A stretch of 64,000 bases of DNA from Heracleum sosnowskyi (lineage: Eukaryota > Streptophyta > Magnoliopsida > Apiales > Apiaceae), in contig CM061236.1 in the NCBI GenBank assembly GCA_030848705.1, positions 136,825,970-136,889,969 on the forward strand. Reading direction: 5' to 3'. The translations under genes were made by a program, and so were the position numbers. The notes beneath the pieces are model-generated. The model was not told where the DNA came from. It did no database searches and saw only the letters and a program-made list of their open reading frames with translations. Below are positions 1 through 11,900 of this stretch, piece after piece; the first letter of the stretch is position 1; each line of letters starts with the position of its first letter.

Positions 1-839
1 AACAAGCACACAATAGGGTATAAACGCACACACAGTAATACTAGCAAACAAGCACAAAATAGGGTATAAAATAATTTCAAATAATTATTATTACAAAAGT
101 CCACATAATTTTAACAACTACTTATCCAATACTTTACCAAACAATACTGCTAGTAGACATTGTGAATTTGTGATACAACCTATTGACTTTACTATGCCAA
201 TAGTAAGAAATACAAAAATCTCAGACATTTGGACTCCTCAAGATATTTCAGAAAGAAGGAACAGAGAAACGACTAATTAAAGTAAATACACAATTAATAA
301 TACCTAATTGACTTGCCCAGATACATAAATACTAATATAATTTATATATGCATATAATTTAGTCATTCCTCGCATATAACTCTGATTGTTTTCAAGACTC
401 CCACACTAATTTACAAGTACACTACTTACAAAACCTAAATCAAGTAATACCTAATTTTACTTAAACACATAAATAATACCTAATTTCACTTGCCCACGTA
501 CAAATAACAAGTAATTTCACTTGCCCAGTCACGTAAATAATACATATTGTAGCAATTAGGTATAAACAGAAATTTGTAGCATGAAATTTGTAGAAATTAG
601 GTATAATACCTAATTTGCAGAAGCAAGAAAAACGAGAGAGAAATTGATGAAAACCAGCAAGATGAATTAGTAATTCCAATAATTCCAGTAATTTGTTTGA
701 AGGAGAGCAGATGAATTGATAAATTTGCTTGAGGGAGAGAATACAATTTAGGTAACCGGTCAATTTAGCGTGTTCAAGACAAAGTATAAACATTTAGGTA
801 TAGAGAATACAAATTGGGAAAGAATAAAAATAAAATTAT
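1..839. other. AT-rich DNA without a recognisable gene
   Basis: I see no gene here. A unit of about 24 bp ending in ATAGGGTATAAA occurs twice near 4-27 and 50-72, and short units with TTTCACTTGCCCA recur near 300-320 and 480-540. The stretch may be the body of the CACTA element whose right end lies at 1165, but no coding remnant supports that. The 110-codon minus-strand frame at 461-793 has no recognisable domain. Confidence 0.4.
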
Positions 840-1165
840 TAAATTATTTAGGATAGATTACATTGAGAACGTTTTTATAAACGCTACGGAAGTATAAAAG
901 TTTAAAATAAATAAATCAAAATTACTTAAAATACTTTGACTTAGATAGCACATCCCAAAACGCTACTTAAGTTGCTACTACCATAGCGCTTTTAAAAATA
1001 ACGCTATAGTAGTATTTTTACATATTTTCCTTTAATTTTTCAGTCTTTCATATCAGATCTTGCGTATCATATTTAAGAAAAACGCTATAGAAGTGATATA
1101 CTACCGTAGCACATCCCAAAAATGCTATGTAAGCAATGTATCCTAAGTTTAATTTTGTAGTAGTG
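840..1165. mobile_element. Right terminus and subterminal repeats of a CACTA transposon
   Basis: Read on the minus strand, the sequence ending at 1165 begins CACTACTACAAAATTA, the usual form of a CACTA (En/Spm) terminal inverted repeat. The preceding 300 bp hold degenerate copies of AACGCTATAGAAGT near 875, 960, 1001, 1081 and 1125, in line with the subterminal repeats bound by transposase in this superfamily. The left terminus is not seen and may lie outside the window. The Sirevirus at 1192 inserted just 26 bp beyond this end. Confidence 0.55.
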
Positions 1166-1191
1166 AATGGATCATGCATAAAAGTGAAGTT

Positions 1192-1735
1192 TGTTAGATA
1201 TAATTGCTGACGTTTGTTCATCAGTGTTTAAGTACCAGGTACATATCAGAGTTTATCTAGAAGCCAGTCAGAGTTTGATAAAGTCTGACTGGGTGAAGAG
1301 TTCACATTGAAGCCAGTCAGAGTTTGATAAAGTCTGACGTGGTGATAGTTGACTTAGCTGTCGGTGCAAAGATAAAGATTCTAGAAGCAATATATTCTGA
1401 AGATGGAAAGAAGCAGAATATATTGATACAGCTAAGGAAACGGAATAGAAGACTGAAGCAATCCTTAATTGATATGAATTGTATAGCTAATTTATAGGAG
1501 TATCAATTAGATAAGGATTGTATGTAGCTGTGTACTATATAAACACAGATAGGTTATCCCTAGAAGGGATGCGATTATTGAAATATTATTCTTGTAACCT
1601 AGTAGCTCTTTGTGATTCATTAACATCATAAAGAGAGAAACTATTAATATAATTACAGTTTGTTGATTTATAAAAAGTGTTCTTGATTGTTATTCTCATA
1701 TACATACTTGATTATATTGTGTATTCGGCCTAACA
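1192..1735 (+). repeat. 5' LTR of element A
   Basis: It begins TGTTAGATATAATTGC and ends GGCCTAACA, and is matched by 12635-13178. It holds a TATA box and three copies of TCAGAGTTT, the reverse complement of the AAACTCTGA motif scattered through the interior. Confidence 0.96.
1535..1544 (+). promoter_or_regulatory. LTR core promoter (TATA) of element A
   Basis: CTATATAAAC lies two thirds into the LTR. The same context, ACTATATAAACACAG, occurs in the LTR of element B at 52227-52241 although the surrounding LTR sequence is largely different, so this core is probably the conserved Pol II promoter of the lineage. Confidence 0.75.
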
Positions 1736-1737
1736 AT

Positions 1738-1749
1738 TGGTATCAAAGC
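1738..1749 (+). other. Primer-binding site of element A
   Basis: TGGTATCAAAGC follows the LTR after a 2-nt spacer. It matches the complement of the initiator Met tRNA 3' end, as usual for Ty1/copia, with one mismatch to the perfect TGGTATCAGAGC seen in element B. Confidence 0.85.
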
Positions 1750-1798
1750 CAAGGCTGTTTAATATATACAGTTTTACGATTCAAACACAGTAATAATC

Positions 1799-4123
1799 AT
1801 GTCTGAAGAAAATCAAACTTCTCCCAAGGTTGAACAGGTTAAACCTAATTCTGTGAGTCGGTATGAAACAATCAGGGTTCCAATTCTCAGGCCAGTGGAG
1901 TATCCAATTTGGAAGGTGAAGATGACCATGTTTCTGGAGGCTACAGATCCAGAATACCTTGACAGAATATATGATGGTCCACATATGCCGACTAAATTGT
2001 CTCCTGTTGTTGATGGTCAAGAACAAAAGACGGTTCCAAAGGAAAAGAAAGATATGACTCCTGAGGACATCTCATCAATTGCAAAAGATGCAAAGGTTAG
2101 ACATCTTCTCCACAGTGCTTTAGATAATGTTATGTCTAACAGAGTAATTGGTTGCAAAACTGCAAAAGAAATCTGGGATGCTTTGGAAGTCAGGTGTCAA
2201 GGAACCACTGCTATAAAGAAGAACAGGAAAACGATACTCACTCAGGAGTATGAGCACTTTGATTCAAGAGCCAATGAAACCTTGACTGAGACATATGACA
2301 GATTCTGTAAACTGCTGAATGATTTATCTCTAGTTGATAAAGAATATGATCTTGAAGAATCAAATCTCAAATTTCTTTTATCTTTACCTAAAAGATGGGA
2401 TTTGAAGACAACAACTATAAGAGATAATTACGAACTTGCTGAAACTGAACTTGATGAGATTTATGGATTACTGAAAACTCATGAATTGGAAATAGAACAA
2501 AGAAACAGAAGATCAAGCAAGAAGACAAAATCTGTTGCTCTCAAAGTTGAGGAGAAGCCCATCAAGAAGGAATCATCAAGGAAGAAAGCCAAAGGAAAGG
2601 CTTCAGTCATTAAATCTGAAAGTGAGTCATCAAACTCTGATGATGACTCAAACTCTGATGAAGCTTCTGACTCTGAGGATGATGAAGAACAGATGATGCA
2701 AATGGCTGCATTGATGGTAAAGACCTTCAAGAAGATGGGATTCAAGAACTTCAAGAAAGGAAAGAGATTCTCAAGGAAAGATTCAAACTCTGAAAGAAAA
2801 AGTTTTAGAAAGTCTGATGGAAGGGAGACCAAGTCTGGCAAGAAGGATAAATCTGAAATCCAGTGCTACAAGTGTAAGGAGATGGGTCACTATGCTCCAG
2901 AGTGCAAGAAAGGCAAAACTGAGAAAGCACTCATCTCTAAAGGCAAAGACTGGGCAGATACTTCAGACTCTGATGATGGAGTAAATTATGCTCTTATGGC
3001 AACTGTCAGAGATGAGACTGAATCATCTGAAAATAAGGTACCCCTAACTACTTATGCTTATGATACTGATAATATATCTGAGTTAAGAGTATATCTGAAA
3101 AGCGTACATGTTAGTTATAGGGATCAGACTTTAGAGAATGAGAGAATTAAATCTGAGAATCTTAGTCTAAAAGATAGAAACAAGTTTCTTGAAGGAGAAC
3201 TTGAAAATATGAAGCAGATTCAAAAAGAAAGAGATGATGCTGTTTATGTTGAACAGGAGTTGCTCAAAAGATATAAGCAATTAGAATCTGATCTAGAAAA
3301 AGAAAGAAAAATAATCAAGACTTGGACAGACTCTGGAAGAGACACTCATCAAGTGTTTCAGACAGATTCTGTAGGTTTAGGCTATTGTGAAAATGATGAA
3401 CTTAGGTTTAAAGACAAGGTTAAGGTTAAACCACAACTTAAACCTGTGAAATTTGTTCCAGAAACCAATAAGTTAAAATCTGTTGTAATAAGAGAAGCTG
3501 ATATGGAATCAGATGAAACCTGTGAAAGACAGGAAAATATTATAACAGAAAAACTTATGGAAATAGAAGCTGTTAGAAAACCAGTAAAAGTCTGTGAAAA
3601 ACAGGTTAATGTTGGTTTAATGACAGGAAAACAGTTCAATCATAAGCTCAAAGAAGTAAAATCTGCCATGAAACCAAAAGGGTCCAAGAAAAATAGGAAT
3701 GGAAAGATAGGCATAAATAATAGAAATAATCATTTGCCTACTGCTGGTGCTTCAAGGAAAACATGTTATAATTGTGGTAGTTCTAATCATCTTGCTAGAT
3801 TTTGCAATAAGAACAAACATATTAATTCTTTACCTTCTACATCAGAAGTAAAGAATGATTATGTAAGGGTTAAACCACAGACTTTGTGCACACACTGTGG
3901 GAGCACTTGGCATTCTATTTATACTTGTAAGAGTTATCATGCTATTTATCACAACTATTATGAGCTAAAACCCAACTTGAAATGGGTTAGAGCAAACTCT
4001 GCAAGTGTAAAGTCTGACAATGTTAGTTTAAACTCTGTTGATAGTGATTCCGCTGCAAAAACTAACACTGTTAAGAAAGACAAAGGATCCAAGCAAGTCT
4101 GGGTCCTTAAAACTAACACTTAG
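1799..4123 (+). CDS. gag: Gag polyprotein of element A (774 aa)
   Basis: The structural capsid protein packages the element RNA in virus-like particles. The ATG at 1799 lies 50 nt beyond the primer site. Residues about 20-240 form the copia-type Gag core (UBN2-like, with KEIWDALE and LTETYDRFCKLLNDL). An acidic Ser/Asp-rich linker follows near 270-300, with three N-S-D repeats. A zinc knuckle CYKCKEMGHYAPEC lies at 356-369, then a charged, probably coiled-coil stretch around 440-530, and two further knuckles, CYNCGSSNHLARFC (656) and CTHCGSTWHSIYTC (697). It ends with QVWVLKTNT and TAG. B has a homologue of 770 aa with the same order. Pol is in a different frame, with an in-frame TGA just before it, so simple frameshifting cannot join the two. 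Confidence 0.93.
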   Translation: MSEENQTSPKVEQVKPNSVSRYETIRVPILRPVEYPIWKVKMTMFLEATDPEYLDRIYDGPHMPTKLSPVVDGQEQKTVPKEKKDMTPEDISSIAKDAKVRHLLHSALDNVMSNRVIGCKTAKEIWDALEVRCQGTTAIKKNRKTILTQEYEHFDSRANETLTETYDRFCKLLNDLSLVDKEYDLEESNLKFLLSLPKRWDLKTTTIRDNYELAETELDEIYGLLKTHELEIEQRNRRSSKKTKSVALKVEEKPIKKESSRKKAKGKASVIKSESESSNSDDDSNSDEASDSEDDEEQMMQMAALMVKTFKKMGFKNFKKGKRFSRKDSNSERKSFRKSDGRETKSGKKDKSEIQCYKCKEMGHYAPECKKGKTEKALISKGKDWADTSDSDDGVNYALMATVRDETESSENKVPLTTYAYDTDNISELRVYLKSVHVSYRDQTLENERIKSENLSLKDRNKFLEGELENMKQIQKERDDAVYVEQELLKRYKQLESDLEKERKIIKTWTDSGRDTHQVFQTDSVGLGYCENDELRFKDKVKVKPQLKPVKFVPETNKLKSVVIREADMESDETCERQENIITEKLMEIEAVRKPVKVCEKQVNVGLMTGKQFNHKLKEVKSAMKPKGSKKNRNGKIGINNRNNHLPTAGASRKTCYNCGSSNHLARFCNKNKHINSLPSTSEVKNDYVRVKPQTLCTHCGSTWHSIYTCKSYHAIYHNYYELKPNLKWVRANSASVKSDNVSLNSVDSDSAAKTNTVKKDKGSKQVWVLKTNT

Positions 4124-4142
4124 TGTTTGTTTGTGATTGCAG
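3038..4142 (+). other. Candidate gag-pol intron of element A (phase 0, 1105 nt)
   Basis: Seen: AAG|GTACCC at 3035-3043 inside gag and TGATTGCAG|GGT at 4134-4145 at the pol start, the latter preceded by a T-rich run. Both junctions fall between codons, so removal would fuse Gag residues 1-413 (core plus first knuckle) in frame to the protease, skipping the coiled coil, knuckles 2 and 3, the gag stop and the TGA at 4134-4136. Element B has the same two sites at equivalent places. The donor is only a moderate match to the plant consensus. That it is spliced is inference. Confidence 0.4.
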
Positions 4143-7100
4143 GGTATAAAAGAGAGCACACTTATCTTGGACAGTGGATGCTCAGGACATATGACTGGAA
4201 ATAAAGCCCTGCTATCAGATTTTAAGGAGAAGGCCGGCCCAAAGGTTTCCTATGGAGATGGCAACATAGGACACACTCTGGGATATGGCAATATTAATCT
4301 TGGAAGTGTCATCATCACAAATGTAGCTCTAGTCTCAGGACTCAAGCATAATCTGCTATCTGTGAGTCAAATCTGTGACAGAGGAAACCATGTAGATTTT
4401 CATACTGAATACTGTGAAGTTATCAGTAAATCTACTGGAAAAGTTGTTCTAGTTGGAAACAGGCGCAACAATATTTATGAAGCAAGTTTGGTAACAAACT
4501 CTGATGGAAAAACAGTGTGTCTGTCTGCAAGAATGTCAAATGAAGAGAGTTGGAAATGGCATAAGAAGCTCTCTCATCTAAACTTGAACAACATCAATGA
4601 ACTTATACGAAAAGATCTTGTAAGGGGACTTCCAAAGTCAATACTAAGCTTAGATGGTCTGTGTGATTCTTGTCAAAAGGCCAAGCAAAGGAAGTCATCT
4701 TTCAAGAGCAAATCTGAATCTTCAGTAGTGGAACCTTATCATCTTCTACATGTTGATCTCTTTGGACCAGTGAATGTGATGTCTATGGGCAGAAAGAAAT
4801 ATGCTCTAGTAATTGTTGATGAATATACTAGATATACATGGGTGTATTTCTTATCAAAGAAGGATGAAACTGCTCAAACTCTGATGGATCATGTAAACCT
4901 ACTGGACAAAGGATCACAGCACAAAGTGAAAATTATAAGAAGTGATAATGGAACTGAATTCAGAAACTCAATCATGGAAGCTTTCTGCAAGGAAAGAGGA
5001 GTGAAACAAGAGTTTTCTGCACCTGGAACTCCACAGCAGAATGGTGTAGTTGAAAGAAAGAACAGAACTTTAATCGAAGCTGCCAGAACAATGCTTGATG
5101 AAGCAAAATTACCAACTTATTTCTGGGCAGAAGCTGTTCAAACTGCTTGTTTTACTCAGAATGCAACATTGATCAACAAGCATGGTAAAACACCATATGA
5201 GATGGTGAAAAATAAGAAGCCAAATTTGAAATATTTTCATATATTTGGATGCAAATGCTTTGTGTTGAAGACTCATCCTGAACAGTTGACCAAGTTCGAG
5301 CTAAAAGCTGATGAAGGAATCTTTGTTGGCTATCCATTATCAACAAAAGCATTCAGAGTTTACAATCTGAGAACTAAAGTGATCATGGAATCCATACATG
5401 TGTCATTTGATGACAAGAAAATAACTGGATTTGATGACTTAGATGAATATGATCAACTGCGCTTTGAAAATGAAGGTTTATTCTCTGATGTTGTAAACTC
5501 TGATGAAGCAGTACCGACAAACTCTGATGAAGCGGTTCTGATAAACTCTGACGAAGCATACTCTGAACCTCTACTGGTAAATACTGGAGAAACTGAAAAT
5601 TCTCAAATTGAACAACATAGAGAACCAGTTGAGGGGGAGCGTGAAGAAGCTCAACAAGACACAGAAAATGAGTCAGTTGAGGAAACTGATTCAAACTCTG
5701 ACAGTTCAAACTCCGAGCCATCCAATTCAGGGGGAGCCTCAGATGCTGCAGAAAATCAACATATGAATCAGGAGAGCATGGATCAAGGGGGAGGATCCAA
5801 TAATGATGCAAGAAACCACTTACCAACAGCAAGAAAGTGGACACATGCACACACACCTGATCTCATAATTGGAGATCCTGATGCTAGTGTGAGAACTAGA
5901 AGTGCAACAAATAATGAGTGTCTGTATCATGCTTTCTTGTCTCAAACAGAACCAAAGAAGGTGGAGGAATCTCTTCAAGATGCTAATTGGATAACAGCAA
6001 TGCAAGAAGAGTTAAATGAATTTGAAAGAAATGAAGTCTGGACACTTGTACCTAGACCAAAGAATAGATCAATTGTAGGTACAAAGTGGGTTTTCAGAAA
6101 CAAGACTGACAGTGAAGGTGTGATTACAAGAAACAAGGCTAGACTTGTGGCTAAAGGTTATTCACAACATGAAGGAATTGATTATGATGAAACCTTTGCT
6201 CCAGTTGCAAGATTGGAAGCCATAAGAATTTTTCTGGCCTATGCCGCACACAAGAAGTTTAAAGTCTTTCAAATGGATGTGAAAAGTGCTTTTCTCAATG
6301 GGAAGCTTGAAGAAGAAGTGTTTGTTGAACAACCACCAGGATTTGTAGATCCCAAGCATCCAGATTATGTCTACAGGCTTGACAAGGCATTATATGGACT
6401 AAAGCAAGCACCAAGAGCATGGTATGAAACTCTTGCTCAATTTCTTTTAGAAAGTGGGTTCACAAGAGGTACAATTGATAAAACCTTGTTTTATTTCAAT
6501 TCTGGTGATGATTTGCTTTTAGTTCAAATTTATGTAGATGATATTATCTTTGGATCTACTAATGACAAACTTTGTAAGAAGTTTGCAAAGCTTATGCAAT
6601 CCAGGTACCAAATGAGCATGATGGGAGAGCTTAGTTACTTTCTAGGCTTACAGGTCAAGCAAACAGATGATGGTATTTTTATCAATCAAGCAAAATATAC
6701 CAGAAATCTTCTCAAGAAATTTGGTATGCTTGATAGTTCATCTGCTACAACTCCCATGGCTACTGCAACAAAGCTAGACAAAGACACAGGAGCCTCAGTA
6801 GATATGACAAACTACAGAGGAATGATAGGGTCTTTACTGTATCTTACTGCAAGTAGACCTGATATCATGTATGCAACATGTCTTTGTGCAAGATTTCAAG
6901 CAGATCCCAGAGAGCCTCATCTAACAGCTGTAAAAAGGATTTTCAAATATCTCAAAGGAACCATAACCTTGGGTTTGTGGTATCCTAGAGAATCAGAGTT
7001 TAAGTTAATTGGTTACTCTGATGCAGATTTTGCAGGCTGTAAGATAGACATAAAAAGTACAAGTGGAAGCTGTCAATTCTTAGGTGACAGATTGGTTTCT

Positions 7101-7475
7101 TGGTACAACAAGAAACAGAAATCAATTTCCACATCCACAGCAGAAGCAGAGTATATAGCAGCTGGTAGCTGTTGTGCACAGATTCTGTGGATGAAGAATC
7201 AGTTGCTGGATTATGGTTTGAGGTACTCTAAAATACCTATTTTCTGTGATAACCAAAGTGCTATTGCTATGACAGGAAATCCAGTATAGCACTCCATGAC
7301 CAAGCACATCAGCATAAGATATCATTTTATCAGAGAACATGTGGAAGAAGGAAACATTGAGCTACATTTTGTGTCTACAGACCAACAACTTGCAGATATC
7401 TTCACCAAACCTTTGAGTGAAGCTACTTTTACAAGATTGGTAAATGAACTTGGAATGATCTCTGGTTTCGACTAG
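4137..7475 (+). pseudogene. pol: Pol polyprotein of element A, broken by one nonsense codon in RNase H
   Basis: Domains follow Ty1/copia order. The aspartic protease has DSGCSGH (D about residue 12). The GAG-pre-integrase zinc site is near residues 140-185. The integrase catalytic triad is D207, D270 and E306, the last two 35 residues apart, with an RKNRTLIEAARTML stretch after it. A variable linker of about 150 residues with N-S-D-E-A repeats follows. RT has YVDDIIFGS at 799-807, and RNase H has GYSDADFAG and STSTAEAEYIA. A TAG at 7287-7289 falls after NQSAIAMTGNPV, and the same frame stays open to TAG at 7473-7475 with the usual RNase H C-terminus, so one substitution removed about 60 residues. 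There is no ATG at the pol start: the frame opens with TTG after a TGA, and the first ATG lies beyond the protease active site. Pol must therefore come from a Gag fusion. Confidence 0.92.
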
Positions 7476-8107
7476 AGATACGGGTTAGACTCAAAAACTA
7501 TACATGTTTAATTTTTCTGCTCATGATTCCTTGCATGTATTACTTGTTATGAGTACCAGTGTCATAAACTCTGAAAGTAAACTCTGATGCTAAACTCTGT
7601 TAGTCATACTCTGTCGGTTGAAGTCTGATGTTAAACTCTGATAGTTACAGTCTAATGCTATACTATGATTGTAATTTTGTCTGAAACATATGGACCGATG
7701 AAGAAAAATGTATGAAGCATGATTTTCAGTAAGTAATCATGAATTCTTCTAAGTATTATAAATTCTGATTACAAAATGTACAGAAATTTTACACAGCATG
7801 ATACTGTCTCTATATTTATAGCATCTCTTAGTTTATTGATTCTATACACTGAAGTTGTATTAGCTGTTTGCATTTTCTCTCATAAATTAATTGTATTAAC
7901 TGATGAAAAGTCTAAACTCTGATTATAAATTGCAAATAATTCACCCTCAAATCAAAAGATGCCAAACAGAGCACAAATTCCTTTGAGATCATGTTGTGCC
8001 TAGGAAGATCCAGGAACTTATTGTATGAAATAAGGGCTAAAATCTTTGATTTTTGGTGACTAGTGCCAACCAATGATTACTGGAAAAATTAAAAAAAAAA
8101 TAAAAAA

Positions 8108-8192
<85 letters not shown>

Positions 8193-8722
8193 GGGGGTGA
8201 AGAATAAAAGATATATCCAAATGAAAGGATATCAAAATACAGAGTTTAGATATAAAAATCGGATTTTATGTTTTACATGAGAGTTTAGGCAACCAGTTTT
8301 TACTACTTAAGTTTGTGGATTTTATGCACTTTGAGATGGTCTAAATATTCATATTCAGTAAACTCTGCTATAGCACACACAATTATTCACACCTGTACAG
8401 TTTGAGAAAAGAGTTTATTGACAAAGAAGGACAAATGGTAAACACTGATGTATTGTGAGAAATACGCTGAGGTAATTTCATTTTAATCTCTGTTGATTAA
8501 AATAAATTTTGCTTGTTTCAGATAAATTATGATTTTTGAGAAAAGACATTTGTTTTGAAAATACAAAAAGAGTATGATTGGACAGTTGTTCAAAAATGTT
8601 TTAAACAGAGGAGAGAGGTTAATTTCCTAGAAAAGTGTAACAAGTAGTAATTATTGATGTTTTTACTGCGCATGCGCATTGAAAACTGTCAATTCTTGCT
8701 GTCATAGTCATTGCATGTGTGC
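7476..8722 (+). other. Spacer between pol and ORF3 of element A
   Basis: I find no coding potential. From 7567 to 7650 the AAACTCTGA motif recurs roughly every 15-25 bp, with further copies near 7915 and 8360. The region also holds the TA microsatellite. A pol-ORF3 gap of this size suggests that ORF3 is expressed separately. Confidence 0.6.
8112..8189. repeat. (TA)n microsatellite
   Basis: About 39 uninterrupted TA units lie within the element A spacer. It has presumably expanded since insertion, or is prone to length error. Confidence 0.95.
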
Positions 8723-8820
8723 CACGTGTCCCACTAACACAGTTAACGGAGTAAGACAGTTGTGTATTAATGATTAAAAACTGTTCAGTTTTTCATTTTG
8801 AATTTTCCATTTATACAATA
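8723..8820 (+). promoter_or_regulatory. Putative internal promoter for ORF3 of element A
   Basis: A G-box CACGTG lies at 8723-8728 and a TATA-like TTTATACAATA at 8810-8820. They are followed by a pyrimidine- and CA-rich stretch with no ATG up to the ORF3 start at 8965, which resembles a plant 5' leader of about 110-120 nt. The motifs are seen; promoter activity is inferred. Confidence 0.45.
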
Positions 8821-8964
8821 CACACACCTTCGTCTAAACTTTTCACATCTTCCTCCAACACACATCTATTGTCACACAAGCATATTCACAAACACTTTTC
8901 TACACACAAACTCTTTCGAAGTTTTTGAATCAGTTTCTTTGATTTTTCTTCTCAATTCGTACTA

Positions 8965-11900
8965 ATGGCTACTACAGCTTTTGTTTCTTCTGGGTTAGAG
9001 TTCGTTCCTAATAATTATGCAGCCCCATTAAACACTGTCAATGCACCAGCGGCGTTTCATATAATACAAGATTTTCTTGCTCAGTCAGAAATTGGGCGTG
9101 CTTTGGTGGAGCCTGCAAAGCTTTATGGATCTCAGATCAAAGCTTTCTGGGAGACTGGTGTCTATGATGATGGTGGTGATTCTGGCACCCCATCCATAGT
9201 TTTTGAGTTCCAGGAGACAGAGTTTGTCATAACTCCAGGAACTGTTCGTGAAGCAATGGGCTTTGCAGAGTCTAACGCTTACACCATTAGTGTTGGTGAT
9301 ACTGATCTTCAGAGAATGATGCAAGCTATTGGGTATACTGGATCTTTGGCGAAGATAGGCCAACTGAAGCGACCGCTCTTGAGAAAGGAATGGAGTTTCT
9401 TTTTCGATTGCATAACAAGGGCGTTCGGGAAGAAATGTACAAATTGGGATGCTATTCCAATCGACAGTCTGCAAATCGGGTATTCACTTCTCTTTGCCAG
9501 TAATAATGATTTTTCTAGACTTGTATTGATGAGCATAGGTGAGAAGTTAACAGAGAATAGGCATGTAGTCTATTTTTCTAGATTTTGTCAACTTTTATTC
9601 TCTGCTTGTGTTCCACATGTTGAGATTGATGAGGAGGACGTAATTCCCTCTTTCAAATTGCACAAACGGGTATTCTCTGACCTTACCAACAAGGATTTAA
9701 AGAAGGTTAATGTTGGTGAATTGTTGTTGCCTGAAACAGTGCTTCAGTTCTTAAACCCTCAACCTCAACCACAACAGCCATCAGAACCAGTAAATGCTGA
9801 AGCCTCTACAGTTCAACCACGGACTGGTGGTAGGACTAAGCATGTTGGTACAAAACCTCCAAGGATTGCTAAGCCAACTACTGAAGCTGGGGTATCAAAT
9901 ACTGATGATATGCCTTAGAAGAAAAAATTAAAGAAAAGAAGGGCCAATCGGGCAAAGTCTGATAATGCTGATGAGGACAGTGACACTGATGATGAAACTC
10001 TTCATCAGAGAAAACGAAGATTGGTGGCTGCACATCTTTTTGGTGCATCAAATGTAAATGCTGAAGCTGTCAATTTGGACAGAGTTTTTGAGGAAAATGT
10101 TATGCCTGAAATGGTAAGTGCTGATGAAGAAGCTCCTACATCAAACGCTGATGATGTAGTTGAGGAAGCTGCAAATGAAGCTGCAGCTGAAGCTCCTGAA
10201 CTTCTTGTTCAGGAGGCTACAGAAAATATTGAGGCTGAGATTTTTGAGCCACAGGGATTTGATATGGATGTTGAAGCACACAACTCTGTAAACTCTGACC
10301 ATCTTGAAGTTTTTGATGAAACAGAGGGTGTGGAAGCTGATCAAGCCACGGTTATTCTTGAAGATTCTATGGCTACCCACACAGAGGTTCTCTCTGTTAC
10401 TCACCAGGTAATTGAAAAGGGTGAGGAAGTTGATCAGACCTTAAATACTGATGCTACAGAAACTGTTCCAGAGATTATTGCAGAGATTCCAGTACAAGAG
10501 GCTGTAGCTAAAAATGATGAGAATGTTGCAACGAATGTTGCAAACTCTGAAATTCCAGAACCTGATGCAGAGACTAATAATGATGATGATAGTTCTGATC
10601 ATTCCCAAGAGGAGTTATTTGAGAGTCAAGCAAACTCTGATGAGCTAAGAGAGGTCAATCGAGCTACGGCTGAGCATTTTCAAGATATGTACTACAATAG
10701 ATGGGCTGCTGCAGATTGTATCTTTTCCGCACAGAGGGCTGCTGATTTTCTTGGTGATTCTGTGAAGATGATTTCAAATCCTGATATTCTTACAAGTCTA
10801 AAGGCTACTGTGATTCAAATTAAATCTCTCCACAACAGATTTGATGAGTCTCATAAGGAAGTCACTGCTTTGAGGAATAAAGTTAGTCTGAGGGATCTTA
10901 CTCTGAAGAATGATAGAACTTACTACAATTCCATGTTCAAGAAGCAAGCTAAGGACTCTGATGACATTCAGAAGAGCCTTGGGAAAGTTGAGGACAACCA
11001 GACTGCTATGTCTGCTCAACTGACTTCAATTTCTAATGCAATTGAGTTGTTGACATCAGTACTACTTTCTGATGATGTCAAAAAGGGGGAGAGTGTACCA
11101 AGTGACAAATGCAAAGACACTCAAACTCTGAGACGGAGGGATGATGGTAATGATGGTGGAAACAAGGGAGATGGAAAGAGCTTAAGATTAAATGCTGATA
11201 GCAGACTACTTTCAAGAAGATCAAACTCTGATAAAAGATCAAACTCTGGAAAGGGACATGCAAACTCTGCCAGTGGTTCAAGATACAAAAGTTTGATAAT
11301 CTCTGATAAGCCTACCACAGATGAGGAAATTGCTACTAAGGTGTTTATGGCAGAACATGGAAAAGATGTTACAATTGAAGATATCCAAGCTGAAGAGCAA
11401 ATGCTTGCTGAAGAACACAAGAAGAATCTTGAAGCTGGAATCTACAAACAGAAGGTCATCAAGGCTCCGAGGAGAAAAGAAAAAGGAATTGTTATCAAAG
11501 AGAATGTAAACTCTGATCAGAGTTTACAGTACTCAAGGAGGCCTATTGGTTCAAACGCTGATAAAGGTAAAGGCGTGATGATTGAAGAGCCTAACCTGGA
11601 AAAGAAGAATTATTCAACCTCTGACAATGCTCAAGTTGATGTTATTGTTAAGAATGTGCCAACCTCTGACAATGCTCAAGTTGTGCAAACTCAGCTATCT
11701 TCACCACTCCAAGGTTTCAAAAGATCTTCATTACCTGAAACTCTGAAGCCTAGCCAGGTGAACTTTCTACAAACCAGAACAGTACTTGGAAAACAATCTT
11801 ATGATAAATCTGGTTTGGGTTCCCACAATGAGAAAAGAGTTAATAATAGTCCTTTAGATCATACATCACTGGCAGAACCTGGTGTTGGGGTTACTCAAGA

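Noticed and set aside
4124..4142. Ribosomal frameshifting as the route to Gag-Pol in element A
   Set aside because: A TGA at 4134-4136 closes the pol frame just upstream, so a frameshift before the gag stop would still terminate before pol.
5383..5856. A 157-codon minus-strand frame inside pol, and similar shadows in gag and ORF3
   Set aside because: They are antisense to strongly supported coding sequence and reflect codon composition only.
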